Assembly: GCA_035578175.1 (NCBI GenBank) | Contig: JAQMRL010000012.1 | Location: forward strand, 22,626,671 to 22,690,670 | Direction: 5' to 3' | Length of the DNA stretch: 64,000 nt | Source of the DNA: Catonia carolina | Lineage: Eukaryota; Arthropoda; Insecta; Hemiptera; Achilidae | Shown here: one piece after another, positions 10,628-20,640 of the stretch | Layout of the letters: each line of letters opens with the position of its first letter | How positions within the stretch are numbered: the first letter of the stretch is position 1 | Notes under the pieces: generated by a model | Told to the model about the DNA's origin: nothing | The model's input: only the letters and a program-made list of their open reading frames with translations | Databases searched by the model: none | Made by a program: the position numbers and the translations under genes

Positions 10628-11889
10628 ATGGAGGAACAAGTAGGACAGATTCTTGAAACTAATAAACTAGACGAAACAAACATTAACTTCCAACTTAGGA
10701 TACGGAAAAGTACGACAACAGGAAATATAAGACAAAAACGACAAAGACTACAAAAACTCTTAGAGAACGGGCGACAAATTAACTTAGATACATTACATAG
10801 ATTTGATTTTGACAAACAACTGACAGAGTGTCAAAACTATTTTGCAAAGTTAAGAAATACCGAAAATTTAAATGAATTAGAAAAATATAATGCTAAAATC
10901 TTTGATGATAGGCTTAACAAAATTTTAACATTTATATTGCCCAACAAACCAGATAAAGTTGTAGGTTTTCAGAATTTAAAAGAAAGGTTTGATGTTTGGA
11001 AAGCAAATTAAGGGCATAATATTGAAGTTAGACATAATTGTGAACAAAATCTAAATCCTGAAAGGGCACATTTGGAGGATAACTTCTTGCCTGATCAAAG
11101 GCAAGAAATCCCTAATTGTGATCAAATTAACTTTGCACCTTATCCAGAAATATTAAACTCCGTTCCTCGAAATGAAGTCCCTGACATTTGCATACCGAAT
11201 GCAGTAGGTAACAATAATCCCTTATGCTTCCAACGTGAGTTAAATTTCAATTGGACAAAAATTGCAAACCCAATTGAACAAGAGTTAAAACAATTAACTA
11301 TTACTGATGGACGGGACATTGATACATTAGTAAGAAACATTAAAATTATCAAACAGATACAGAAACGTTATGCAGTTGATTTACCTCTGGTTTTGTTAAC
11401 TCCGTTTATGACTGGTTTCACAGAACAAATTTTTGAAAACTCCATTAGGAATAATCATAATTTTGATCAGTTTCATCAAAATTTAGTAAATAAATTAATT
11501 ACACCCAAAATGAAAGAAATCTTAAAATTAAAATTGTTATACCGAAATCAGTCACAATCGGAAACTCTCGCGGAGTACATGAAGGAAATTTTAGAGAATC
11601 ATGATGTATTGAGACTAAATTTAACAGAAGGTGAGTTAATTAATGTAATTTTAACAGGTTTAAATGAAATATATGCCACGCACATAGGTATAATTGGTAA
11701 ACCCAATAATTTACAAGATTTCAATAAGCTAGATGCTTATGTTTACGAAAGAGTTTATGCCAGAACTCTTAATGATCTTGGTTTATCAAATATGAATAAT
11801 ACAGGCACCCTAAATACAATAAATAACACAGTATCTATTCAAGGTAAACAAAATACATTAAAAGATACAACATTTAATAACATCAGATC
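10628..11889 (+). pseudogene. gag of the gypsy element (N-terminal and capsid part)
   Basis: The frame opens at MEEQVGQILE (10628). An in-frame TAA at 11009-11011 interrupts it, after which the same frame continues to 11889, where the SINE inserts. Before the SINE the protein is rich in Asn, Lys and Gln with no strong motif. The stretch LKLLYRNQSQSETLAEYM resembles the C-terminal capsid region of gypsy gags. The frame after the SINE holds the zinc knuckle. The ATG choice rests on position only. Confidence 0.75.
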
Positions 11890-12073
11890 TTTTTTTTTTT
11901 TTTTTTTTTTTGGTTTAACGTCTGACTGTTTTGCAAACTGCTGCTAATGCAGACGGTGAAGGATGAAATTAATTTTTGTAACGTATGAAAAAATGCCATG
12001 CCCGAGTGGGATTCGAACCCAAGACCGCGTGATGAGAAGCGAGCACGTTACCAACATCGCCAACGCGGCCGGC
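11890..12073 (-). mobile_element. SINE-1 copy b inserted in gag
   Basis: A reverse-strand SINE with poly-T at the left and the tRNA-like head at the right, flanked by a perfect 14-bp duplication AATAACATCAGATC (11876-11889, 12074-12087). It is close in sequence to copies at 7214 and 21822. It postdates the gypsy insertion or its source copy. Confidence 0.95.
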
Positions 12074-12087
12074 AATAACATCAGATC

Positions 12088-12199
12088 ACAAACATCATCC
12101 ACAACACTGAAGTGTTTTTATTGTAATAAATTAGGTCACATTAAAAGAAACTGTAAACTTTGGCGACAAAAAGGAAATAACCATGTTTCAAAAAACTGA
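12088..12199 (+). pseudogene. gag C-terminus with zinc knuckle
   Basis: CFYCNKLGHIKRNC (12113-12154) is a CX2CX4HX4C zinc knuckle, the RNA-binding nucleocapsid motif. It is in the same frame as the upstream gag because SINE plus duplication add 198 bases, a multiple of three. The frame closes with TGA at 12197. Confidence 0.9.
12190..12196 (+). promoter_or_regulatory. Slippery heptamer A AAA AAC (-1 frameshift site)
   Basis: Read in the gag frame the codons are tcA AAA AAC TGA. A shift of -1 after AAC moves ribosomes into the frame of pol, which is open from here to 12960. The heptamer is a canonical -1 site and lies directly before the gag stop. A downstream structure was not established. 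Confidence 0.75.
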
Positions 12200-15100
12200 A
12201 TGAATACAAATACGGACAACATAAACATATGGTACGTATTTGTAAAAATAATGTAAATAAACATTTAAAGATAGGTGAACAAAGCTTAAACTATAACTAC
12301 ACTTTGAAAGCCTTAACAATAAAAATTAAAAATGATACATTTAATGCTCTTATTGATTCCGGTTCAACACATAACATTATTAATCAAAAAATGTATAAAC
12401 TTTTAAAAAATAATAAAGCGGTCATAAATGAGGAAAACTTTAACGCCATTTGTCTTACAGCTGATAAGTTTCCTTTAGAAATTAATAAACAGGTCTGGGT
12501 TAAAATTAATTTACAAAATATATCGTGGAAAATAAATTTTAAAGTTTTAACAAAAATTCACCATAATATTATACTAGGAATGCATTTTTTACAAACAACA
12601 CGTGCGATATTCAATGCAACAAAGTCAATAATAACTTTTGAATGGTTAAAAGATCAAAAATTTCATCTAACAAATGCATACCCAGAGCAGATTAATAATG
12701 TAGAACAATCTGAGTATATTAAAAATAAAATTACTAATTTATGTAAAGAATTTCCGGATGTACTCACTACTAAATTAGGGTGTACTGATGTATTGACGTA
12801 TGATATTAAACTTAAAAATAATGAAATTATAAAATCGAGACCCTATCCATTAAATCCAATAAAAACACTTCAAATGAAACATCAAATTGTTCCTAATTCC
12901 AAAACCAAATGGTACGAGTCGTTTGGTCGTGGACTATCGTTCAGTCAACTTGGTAATTGACTCCTAGGCACAACCTTTACCTAACATAAATCATGCTTTT
13001 CAATGGTTTTCAGGTGCGCGATGGTTTAGCACATTAGATTTAGCCCAAGCGTACCATCAAATACCTTTGACAGAAAAATCTCGTCAAATCACCGCATTTT
13101 GTACTCCGGATGGCTTATATGAGTACGAAAGATTACCTTTCGGTTTATCAACTGGGGCGCAAGTTCTAACACGTCTTATGAATACCATATTCAAGAACGT
13201 TAAATATAAATTTGTATTTAATTATATGGATGATATATTAATATATTCTAAAAGTTTTCCAGAACACATGAAACACATTAGAATAGTATTGTCGATTCTA
13301 CGAAAAGCTGGCATTACCGTTAACCCTGATAAAGTGACATTCGCAGTGAACGAAATACCATTCCTTGGACACACATTATCATACAAAGGAGTCTCTATAG
13401 ATTCAACTAGGACACAAAAAATATTGGAGTATCCTGAACCCAAGTCAGTGAAACAAGTACATCGGTACTGTGGTATGATTAATTATTTTTCAAAATTTAT
13501 TAACAATTATGCTGATAGAATCGAACCGCTAAATAAATTACGTCGTAAAAATACTCAGTTTATCTGGGGAGACTCACAAAAAACAGCGTTTGAAGATCTT
13601 AAACAAGCAATTGCTAATCCCCCGGTACTAGCCATACCAGACTTTTCCAAAAATTTTATTTTACAAACAGATGCATCAGATACAGGTCTAGGAGCCGTAC
13701 TGCTTCAAGAACAAGAAGGGTCTAGACGACCCATAGCGTACGCTTCCAAAACATTGACAGAGGCAGAAAGGAAGTTTTCTGCATATGAGCGAGAGTGTCT
13801 TGCAGTTGTTTTTGCGACGGATCGTTTTAGGACCTATCTGGCACATCGTGAATTCCTTTTAGAAACCGATAATCAAGCTTTAGCCTGGCTTCTTTCCAGA
13901 CCTAAACAGTTAGGTAGATTAGCTAGGTGGTTACTCCGATTATCTGTCTTTAAATTCAAAATTAATCACATCCGTGGTTCCGATAATAATGTTGCTGATG
14001 CGTTATCGAGGATGTATAGTTCTAATAGTGAAAACAACGTACAAGGTATATCTTATATCAATGCTTTATTATCGCAGTTTCCTCTATCTTTTACCGATAT
14101 ACGGAAACATCAAGAACAGGATACCTTTATCCTTAAACAAAAACAGAAGATGGATAACAAATTTTGTTTATCAAAAGGAGTGCTATGTTTAAAAGACAAA
14201 AACAATAATCCGGTCAAAATTGTTCTCCCCAATTCTTTAAAGGACTTAGTGTTTAAATATTTCCATCATTCTGAAATAGGTGGACACTTAGGTGTTGCTA
14301 AAACTATCCACAAAATAACAAGACATTTTTATTGGCAAGATATATATAAAGAGATTCCTTTCAAAGTGAATGCTTGTGCAACTTGCCAACGAAGCAAACC
14401 TGGAATGAATTACAAATGGGGAAATCTTAGTTCTAGAGTTCCAACAACACCATTTGATACACTGTTTATTGATACAGTAGGTAGTCTACCAAAAACTAAC
14501 CAAGGATACAAATATATACTAGTGGTGGTAGACAGTTTTTCAAAATTCACATGGTTAGCTCCATTACAAAATACCAATACGTCGTCCATTATAGAAGAAT
14601 TAAAACGAATTTTTCAAAATTATTCCATCCCAAGACTAATCGTCACGGATAACGCCAAAACATTTAATTTAGTAATTTTTAAAAACTTTTGTTTCAATCT
14701 AGGTATTAAAAGGACCACACTCTCTCCTTATCACCCACAACCATCTCACGCCGAACGGTTAAACAGAAATCTCAGGTCTATTCTTATTGCGTACCACGCA
14801 ACTACACAAACAACCTGGGATAAATCTCTTTTTTGGTTTCAGTTAGCTTTTAATATGGCTCAACATACAGCTCATGGTGGATGTCCGTTCGACATATTAC
14901 ATAATTTTCCAGCTCAAACGCCCTTGGATAGAGCGTGGAACATCCAAGACATCCTTCATCGGAATCCCGTACGTTCGAGCAACATGATGAGTACAATTAG
15001 GCGGCAACTAATTAAGTCTCATCATGATATGGCACGTAGATACAATGCTACGCGTCATCCTAATCCGTTTTCGGTGGGAGATCAAGTTTTACTTAAAACT

Positions 15101-15268
15101 CATCCCGTAAGTTCGAAACGGAAAAATATTTGTGCGAAAATGGCCTACCGATGGTCGGAACCATTTTATATCATAGGTTTCTCCACACCAGTTACAGCCT
15201 TAATACGTAAGACGGTTGGGGGAGAAATAACAAAAGAACACATTTCTAATCTTAAAAAGGTTACATAA
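12196..15268 (+). pseudogene. pol of the gypsy element: protease, RT, RNase H, integrase
   Basis: Frame 1 (to 12960) carries the protease motif ALIDSGSTHN and the start of RT. The reading frame moves to frame 2 near 12894, where an in-frame TAG follows at 12965-12967. From there to 15268 the frame is open: RT with YMDDIL, RNase H with QTDASDTGLGAVL and TDNQALAWLL, integrase HHCC zinc finger ending CATCQRSK and catalytic residues in FIDTVG, VTDNAK and HAERLNR. The end is EHISNLKKVT. The frameshift and stop fall in the RT fingers, so the copy as it stands should not make a full Pol. An internal deletion near the frame change is possible. Confidence 0.93.
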
Positions 15269-15501
15269 TCCGCTACAAATAATAATATTTTTTAGGTGAT
15301 GTATGTCGCGACACTCGAGCTTGAGATGATTGTAATAAAAAAAAAATGTATCTGATGTTTGCATGCAGTATGAATGTGTTGTGAAAGGGGCCCCGGATGA
15401 ACGTAATATACCACCTCAAGCCGACAATTGCTATATACCCGCCTTTACCTTTTTACCGTTTAAGCACCCACCCCTTCTCCTTTTGCTTTTACATTTCCCC
15501 C

Positions 15502-15515
15502 AGGGGAGGGGAAGA
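15502..15515 (+). promoter_or_regulatory. Polypurine tract
   Basis: AGGGGAGGGGAAGA immediately precedes the 3' LTR, the position of the plus-strand primer of gypsy elements. Confidence 0.9.
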
Positions 15516-15516
15516 T

Positions 15517-16040
15517 TGTAATATAAGACACTTACACACGAAAAACCACACATACGTACATTCACATGACAAACTAAATACGTTCATGCATAACATAAAC
15601 ATACAGATTCATACACTCAATATAAACACCAGATGATTTACCACCTTCAGATGTGAAAGACAAGAATAATAATACCAAAATTATTTAAAGGAAAATAAAA
15701 AGAACATTTTATTTTCTGAAATTAAAATGGATTGTTACCTCATTCTATTTTAAAAATCTTAACAAGAGAGGTACAGATTTAGATTTTTTATAATAGAAAA
15801 CATTTTTTGATCATTAACAACTTTATTGAGAAATAAAAAAAAAAAAATTTTAGAGGATTGGTTTGAATAAGATTTTCAAGGACTTTTAATACATTTTAAA
15901 GGATTTTAAAAAAATTTTAATAATTTTAATAATTTTAAGAATTTATAATATTTACCAAACATTTTAATAAAGAACCTTGAATTGTTGAAGAAATCAAAAA
16001 ATAATTTAAATATTTTTTCTTATTACGAACTTCTGGGACA
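15517..16040 (+). repeat. 3' LTR
   Basis: 524 bp. By eye it differs from the 5' LTR at one substitution (near 15781) and two small indels (near 15817 and in the poly-A near 15840). The segment 15269-15501 before the polypurine tract is non-coding. Confidence 0.95.
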
Positions 16041-16044
16041 GTTC

Positions 16045-17755
16045 CTTTGAATTTATCATCACAGTTACATAACTTATTTTTATTATACACCGAGGTGTCA
16101 AAACTACATAAATTTTATTAATATTGTGCGTTGTTAATTCTTTTCAGTTGACAATAATTAATTCTTGTACTTTTATTTTCTTTTATACACAATAGGTTTT
16201 TTTATTACTAGTTTAGGATACGGATGAAAATGTTCATGTCAAGTCCTTAAGGTACGAAATTTTCCAAGTTTCAACTTCGTACGATGTTCCGTTTTTTAGA
16301 TATTTTGTTCACACAAACCAATTGCTAAAATTGGATTGGATTTAAGGGGCCTGAAAACGTGTTCATATAGCCCGTGAAAACGCGATTTCGAAAATTTTAC
16401 TTTCCTTTCCTACCTATATTAATATTTGGTAAGAGAAAGTACAAGTGTTACATTAAAAAAAATTACTAGTAACTAATTGATTAATAATAATAACAACCGT
16501 GAACAAAAAATATGCTTAGTAGGCCTATATACTCAGTTACTACTCAATCATTTGTTACAATTCTTGTCACTAACTTGTCATTCTTGTAAATAACTTTGTA
16601 ATAACTGTCATTCTTGTAATATAACTTGTAATTTTAATAATTATTAAAATATTAAAAATAATTGTATAACTTGTAATAACTGTCATTCCTGTAAATAACT
16701 TGTCACTAACTAACATTTGATCTTATAAACACCTGCTTTTTCATGAAAAATAAATTTACTATTTATATATTAGCGGTATTTAGTTTTACTACATTAGCAG
16801 TCTTTACTGTATTTACTGAATTATTTAATGTAAAAATGTATTAATGGTAATGTAAGCGGTTGTGTAGTTTACTATATTAGCGGTATTTAGTTTTGTTTCA
16901 TTTATTATCATACTAAGTTTTTAATTTTGTAAGCTTTAGTTGATGTATTGTAATCGCTGAGTCTGTTCTTGATATCTAAAATGGTAAATACTTATTGTCT
17001 TTAATAGGCTAAGTTGTAATGTGGAATGATTATTGTTTTCAAATCCACTCACAAAAAGAACGACTAAAAATTGTTACAGTCGTCTTAGCAGCATTCATAG
17101 AATAATAAAGCATAGGTTTATTACTCTATGGCAGCATTCAAGTAAAATGATTATTTTTACAATAGGCGTTAAACTTTTTTAAGTGAACTGAAATTTTTAA
17201 GAGAAGTAAGCAAAAAGCGGTCATCTGTACATAAAAAGTATAAGTTACAGAAATATTTTTGTAATTAGGAAGAGTGTTTTGTTACGCTCGCTAATAAAAT
17301 GCCACAACATTTAGTTGAACATAAAATAACAAAGAAATAAAATAATGGAGGCCTAGGTTAAAAATTAGATTTCTTTAAATTAAACGTGTCATCGTTTTTA
17401 AATTCGTAAGAAGCAAATTGAATACATGAAAGTTCATTGAATTTCAAATATAATAATTATTAAAACTTAAATTCTGTACATATGCTAATATTAATTTGTA
17501 AATGAAAGTAAGAGTTCCGTTGGATTTTGTATTATTTATGAGAGAAGAATAATTTAGTATTTTTATTATGAGTTTTTAAGAACCTGTAACCAAATGATAC
17601 CTAACAGTATTTAAATTGTAATACAAAATATTTTTTAGTAATAATTTTGTAGTAGAGTAAGTAGTCTTAGAATACGGCAATCTAGTTTTATTTCATATGG
17701 TTGACATCATTCGATCATACTTGCTTATGTTAGTGCTGACAGTAAAGCAATATGT
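16045..17755. other. Non-coding part of the TTAA insertion
   Basis: AT-rich, no ORF. 16215-16445 is an inverted R-A fragment (ATGAAAATGTTCATGTCAAG ... TAAGAGAAAGT). 16560-16700 contains imperfect repeats of TAACTTGTAATAACTGTCATTC. TTTACTATATTAGCGGTATTTAGTTTT occurs twice (about 16755 and 16868). Confidence 0.5.
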
Positions 17756-18003
17756 TAAAGGTCTATTTACACACATCAGTGAAAATAATATAAGTGTATA
17801 TAAGTGTTATAAATACCGTATAAGTGTCAGTGAAAAATAAAATAACGTTGCTTTTGTTTCAAACGAACATGTTTACACATGTCCGACACAGTGACGTATC
17901 AGTACCATCAGTGCTGTCCGTTCCGTGATTAGGTAATACGATCGCTTTATTTTTTAATTTTCACTGACGTGATTCAGTAATTAGAAATTGTATTTGTTGT
18001 AAA

Positions 18004-18111
18004 ATGGATGAAAAATTAATCGAGTTGGTGCGAACTTTTCCTGTTCTGTATGATTTGTCACATAAAAAATACATTGACATCGGTTTTAAAAATAATATTT
18101 GGACATTCTGA
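18004..18111 (+). pseudogene. MADF-domain protein, N-terminal stub
   Basis: A 35-codon frame starting MDEKLIELVRTFPVLYDLSH and ending ...IWTF. LIELVR..P.LYD.SH..Y.D...K...W is the first half of the MADF domain (Myb/SANT-like), the second protein carried by many insect Harbinger elements. The deletion that made the MITE cuts it after the first Trp. Too short to function. Confidence 0.85.
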
Positions 18112-18289
18112 AATATTCAAAAAATTTTGTTTCATCCTCAATTAATTCCTTATTATAAAGTGATAAATTCGCCTTCACTTGCTCGTTTTAACCATGCCTT
18201 GTGTACTCATTTTCGCTTTTTTTATGGTTTTCTTCCTCATTTAGGGCAATGGCAATAATTGCCAATTCATTATCAGAAAAATCTATCAT
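18100..18289 (-). pseudogene. Harbinger transposase, N-terminal stub
   Basis: From ATG at 18289 the minus strand reads MIDFSDNELAIIAIALNEEE. After a stop and a one-base frame change it continues with a GEF.TLY element and EDETKFFEYFRMSK, near 18110. GEF..LY.EL..DE.KFFEYFRM is the conserved N-terminal block of Harbinger transposases. No catalytic region remains. It meets the MADF stub head to head at the deletion joint near 18100. Confidence 0.85.
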
Positions 18290-18533
18290 CTTGCTGCAAT
18301 TTGACTGAATTATTAATACGGCACTGATGTGTGTAAATAGACCTTAATGCTCTAGTCAGCCTTTTGGCAACACCGGACAACAGATGCTCGCATGCGTAGA
18401 TCTACAGCTCCCTACTACTGCATTTGATTGCCCCCACTTTTACCTATACAACACTGAGATTATGAGAGCGCACCTAGCGGTAGCAACCGAAATCGCTCGG
18501 CGATTTTCTCGTACTTCTGAGGCGCACCCTTAA

Positions 18534-18665
18534 CTCATGATTGTAATAAGGTTATGTTTTTTGAGGTTAGTTTTTTTTTGTTTATTTCTAATGTTAGGTT
18601 TAATTGTTCATTATTTGAATTGGAAATAGAAAGTTGTGTGAGTTTCACACCAGATTTTTATTATT
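18534..18665 (+). repeat. Dispersed repeat R-A, right part after insertion
   Basis: CTCATGATTGTAATAAGGTTATG through GTGTGAGTTTCACACCAGATTT matches 25188-25320 and continues the copy broken at 8740. This continuity defines the 9.8-kb insertion between them. Confidence 0.8.
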
Positions 18666-18909
18666 GTTATCCAGATATTAAGTAATGTTATTATTCTTTT
18701 ATTGTCCTCTTATGTATTATTAAAATTAATTTATTATAATTATTACTTAATAATAGGAAATACATTTCTTTAGATTAAATAAATGTATAATACATAAGAG
18801 GATGGTAAAATAATAATATCATTACATATCTAGAAAACAATAATAAATATAATTTACTCACATACTTGAATGTATGATATCCGAGTTAAAATTATGTAAA
18901 CATACTTGT
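18666..18909. other. AT-rich spacer, no feature
   Basis: AT-rich sequence with a partial palindrome around ATACATAAGAGGA; no gene. Confidence 0.4.
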
Positions 18910-19262
18910 GGCCACCTCCATGGCTTAGTGGATAGCGCACTAGCCTTCTAAGTGGAGGTCCCAGGTTTGATTCCCAACTAGGGTCTGGAAATTATTACAT
19001 GCCAAAACCCACCTTTCCAGTTCCTTGCCAGCCGCATTGACGTAGTTGGTAACATGCTCGCCTCTCATCATGCAGTCTTGGGTTCAAATCCCACTCAGGC
19101 ACGGCATTTTATTTTCATACGTTACAATAAAATCATTTCATCCTTCACAATCTGCATTAGCAGTAATTGCAAAAAAGTCCGGCGTTACACAAAAAAAATT
19201 CCCGTTCCTTAACCCACAGCAGTTGCTAATAACCAAGCTGTTGATGTGTCTTTTTTCTTTAT
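18910..19262 (+). mobile_element. SINE-2 copy a (tRNA-derived), split by SINE-1
   Basis: The head has an A box TGGCTTAGTGG (18921-18931) and B box GGTTTGATTCC (18964-18974), followed by AACTAGGGTCTGGAAATT. After the SINE-1 insertion the body resumes with CAGCAGTTGCTAATAACCAAGCTGTTG, which matches the minus-strand copy at 19566-19730. The head is reminiscent of tRNA-Arg(TCT). Confidence 0.75.
19027..19198 (+). mobile_element. SINE-1 copy c, inserted in SINE-2
   Basis: The same family as 7214-7394 but more diverged (B box GGTTCAAATCC). It is flanked by TTCCAGTTCCTT (19015-19026) and TTCCCGTTCCTT (19199-19210), a 12-bp duplication with one change. Confidence 0.88.
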
Positions 19263-19565
19263 TTTAACTTTTTCGGCAACGTAGGACTACTTAAAATCAA
19301 TCTTTGGAATTCTTTTTCTGAGCTTCTTTTCTCTTTGTCCAGTATCTATTCATATGATGTGACTTTAAATAATAAAAAATACATGTGCATAAATATACAA
19401 CAAAACAAATAGAAAAAGAAACAAATTTGTAATATTTTTATGATATAATTGTGATATAAATGAAATAAATGAACTGAAAATTCAAAATTACACAGATGGA
19501 TTAATTAATCCATTACATACTATCTACATAATTGTTTTTATGAAAATATATAATAGTATACATAT
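19263..19565. other. AT-rich spacer, nothing recognised
   Basis: No ORF, repeat match or RNA gene was seen. Confidence 0.4.
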
Positions 19566-19730
19566 TTTTTTTTAAGTTTATTTAAAGTTGCACCAACAGC
19601 TTGGTCATTAGTGACTGCAGCAGGTTATAGAACGTTGGATTGTGATTTGTTATAATTTTCCGACCCTAGCCAGGAATCAAACCCGGAACCTCTGCATGGT
19701 AGGCCAGCGTGTTACCAGAAATACATTCTA
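19566..19730 (-). mobile_element. SINE-2 copy b
   Basis: The minus strand reads CGGGTTTGATTCCTGGCTAGGGTCGG (a B box inside), then CAGTCACTAATGACCAAGCTGTTGG and an A-rich tail (plus-strand poly-T at 19566). It is collinear with the two halves of the copy at 18910-19262. Confidence 0.7.
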
Positions 19731-19794
19731 GAAACACTTTGTATGGACGACAGGTAGGCCGAATTTGTTGTATTCTTGTTTCGAGATGCACATC

Positions 19795-20110
19795 TGTTGT
19801 AATGTCAATTTTTTTCAACAGTCTCGACTGATTTGATGCAGTTCTCCAAGCTGCTTTATCTTGCGCAAGTGGTTTCATATATGCATGCCTGCAACACCCT
19901 ACATCTTATGTTATTTGCTTTAAATATTCTAACCATTACTTCCTCCTACAATTAACTCCCCCAATATTACCCTCCATTATTGATAGAGCAATACCTGGAT
20001 GTCTTATGATATGCCCCACTTCCCTATCCCTTCTTCTGGTAAGATGTTTCCATAGATATACTTCTTCTTTCATTTACTCTGCTAAGAACCTTTTCTTAAA
20101 TTACAGTATA
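19795..20110 (-). repeat. LINE L-3 fragment
   Basis: GATTTGATGCAGTTCTCCAAGCTG recurs near 54485-54515. The section with ACCTGGATGTCTTATGATATG..CCCTATCCCTTCTTCTGGT resembles a sequence I know from many arthropod LINEs, read on the minus strand. Badly decayed, no usable frame. Confidence 0.45.
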
Positions 20111-20379
20111 AATGAAATTTATCACCTTTCCTTCAGTTGCTTTTTAAGTGTAAAAAACTTATACGCGTTTTGGTGGTACAATCTTCTTCTGAACAATATT
20201 ATTAAAATTAAGAGTCTTAAATTTCATTCCTGTGTTCATTTATTTATTAGAATAGATGGGAGAAGCTTCTTTAATTAAATTGTAATCTTTAAATTTTAAT
20301 TATTCAATAATTATTTTATCTTTTTTTAAATTTATGTGTATGTATATTTGAAATATTTCATTTTTTTGTATTTGATATT

Positions 20380-20640
20380 TTATTATCATATGTACATTTT
20401 TCCAGTATATACAAATCCTCTTCTATTTTTCCAAAATTATGTCCTGATTCTTTCACATGTTTTGCATAATTAGATTCAATTTTATTGTATTTTGAATGCT
20501 CTCATGTTCTTTAAATCTGGTATAAAAATTACGAGTTGCCATTCTAATGTAGAATATACCGCAATCTTTTTTTTTCCCACTTTGTCTAATACATCCCTTT
20601 ATTTCCAAATTTGTAATGTTCATATCCATTTTACTAATTA
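20380..20640 (-). pseudogene. Penelope-like element fragment (GIY-YIG end)
   Basis: With frame changes the minus strand shows CGIFYIRMATRNFYTRFKEH followed by AKHVKESGHNFGKIEEDLYI. The order CG..YIG.T.R.F..R..EH ... FA.H....GH is the GIY-YIG endonuclease domain at the C-terminus of Penelope-like retroelements. The central Gly of the second motif is Arg here (YIR). Upstream residues KGCIRQSGKK are compatible. No RT domain was found. A weak but coherent match. Confidence 0.45.

Larger units (their letters stand above)
9774..16040 (+). mobile_element. Ty3/gypsy LTR retrotransposon, young but broken
   Basis: Two LTRs (TG...CA) with a 4-bp target duplication GTTC (9770-9773, 16041-16044), a primer-binding site, gag with zinc knuckle, then protease, RT, RNase H and integrase in that order, which is Ty3/gypsy order, and a polypurine tract. 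There is no envelope gene. The LTRs differ at only about three places, so insertion is recent. The coding region nevertheless has in-frame stops, a frameshift and a SINE in gag. It is annotated as a genomic remnant only. Confidence 0.95.
17759..18344. mobile_element. PIF/Harbinger non-autonomous element
   Basis: A 586-bp element with 23-bp TIRs that begin AGGTCTATTTACACACATCA on both ends and a TAA target duplication (17756-17758, 18345-18347), the TWA target of PIF/Harbinger. It retains the beginnings of both partner genes of that superfamily: a MADF-type DNA-binding protein on plus and the transposase on minus. Confidence 0.92.
8741..18529. mobile_element. TTAA-flanked insertion with short TIRs (piggyBac-like?)
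   Basis: TTAA at 8737-8740 and 18530-18533 flank ends GGGTGCGC and, inverted, GGGTGCGC. The insertion splits an R-A repeat. TTAA duplication is the hallmark of piggyBac-type transposition, but no transposase frame is seen and the TIR is only 8 bp, so the class is inferred from the target site alone. Its own sequence (8741-9773 and 16045-18529 less later insertions) is non-coding. Later insertions inside it are the gypsy element at 9774-16040, an R-A piece near 16215-16445 and a Harbinger MITE at 17759-18344. Confidence 0.55.

Noticed and set aside
9774..16040. Endogenous retrovirus with envelope
   Set aside because: Only 230 bases separate integrase from the polypurine tract; no env frame.
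18910..18985. A functional tRNA gene
   Set aside because: A and B boxes are present but the acceptor stem does not pair, and the body continues as a repeated SINE.
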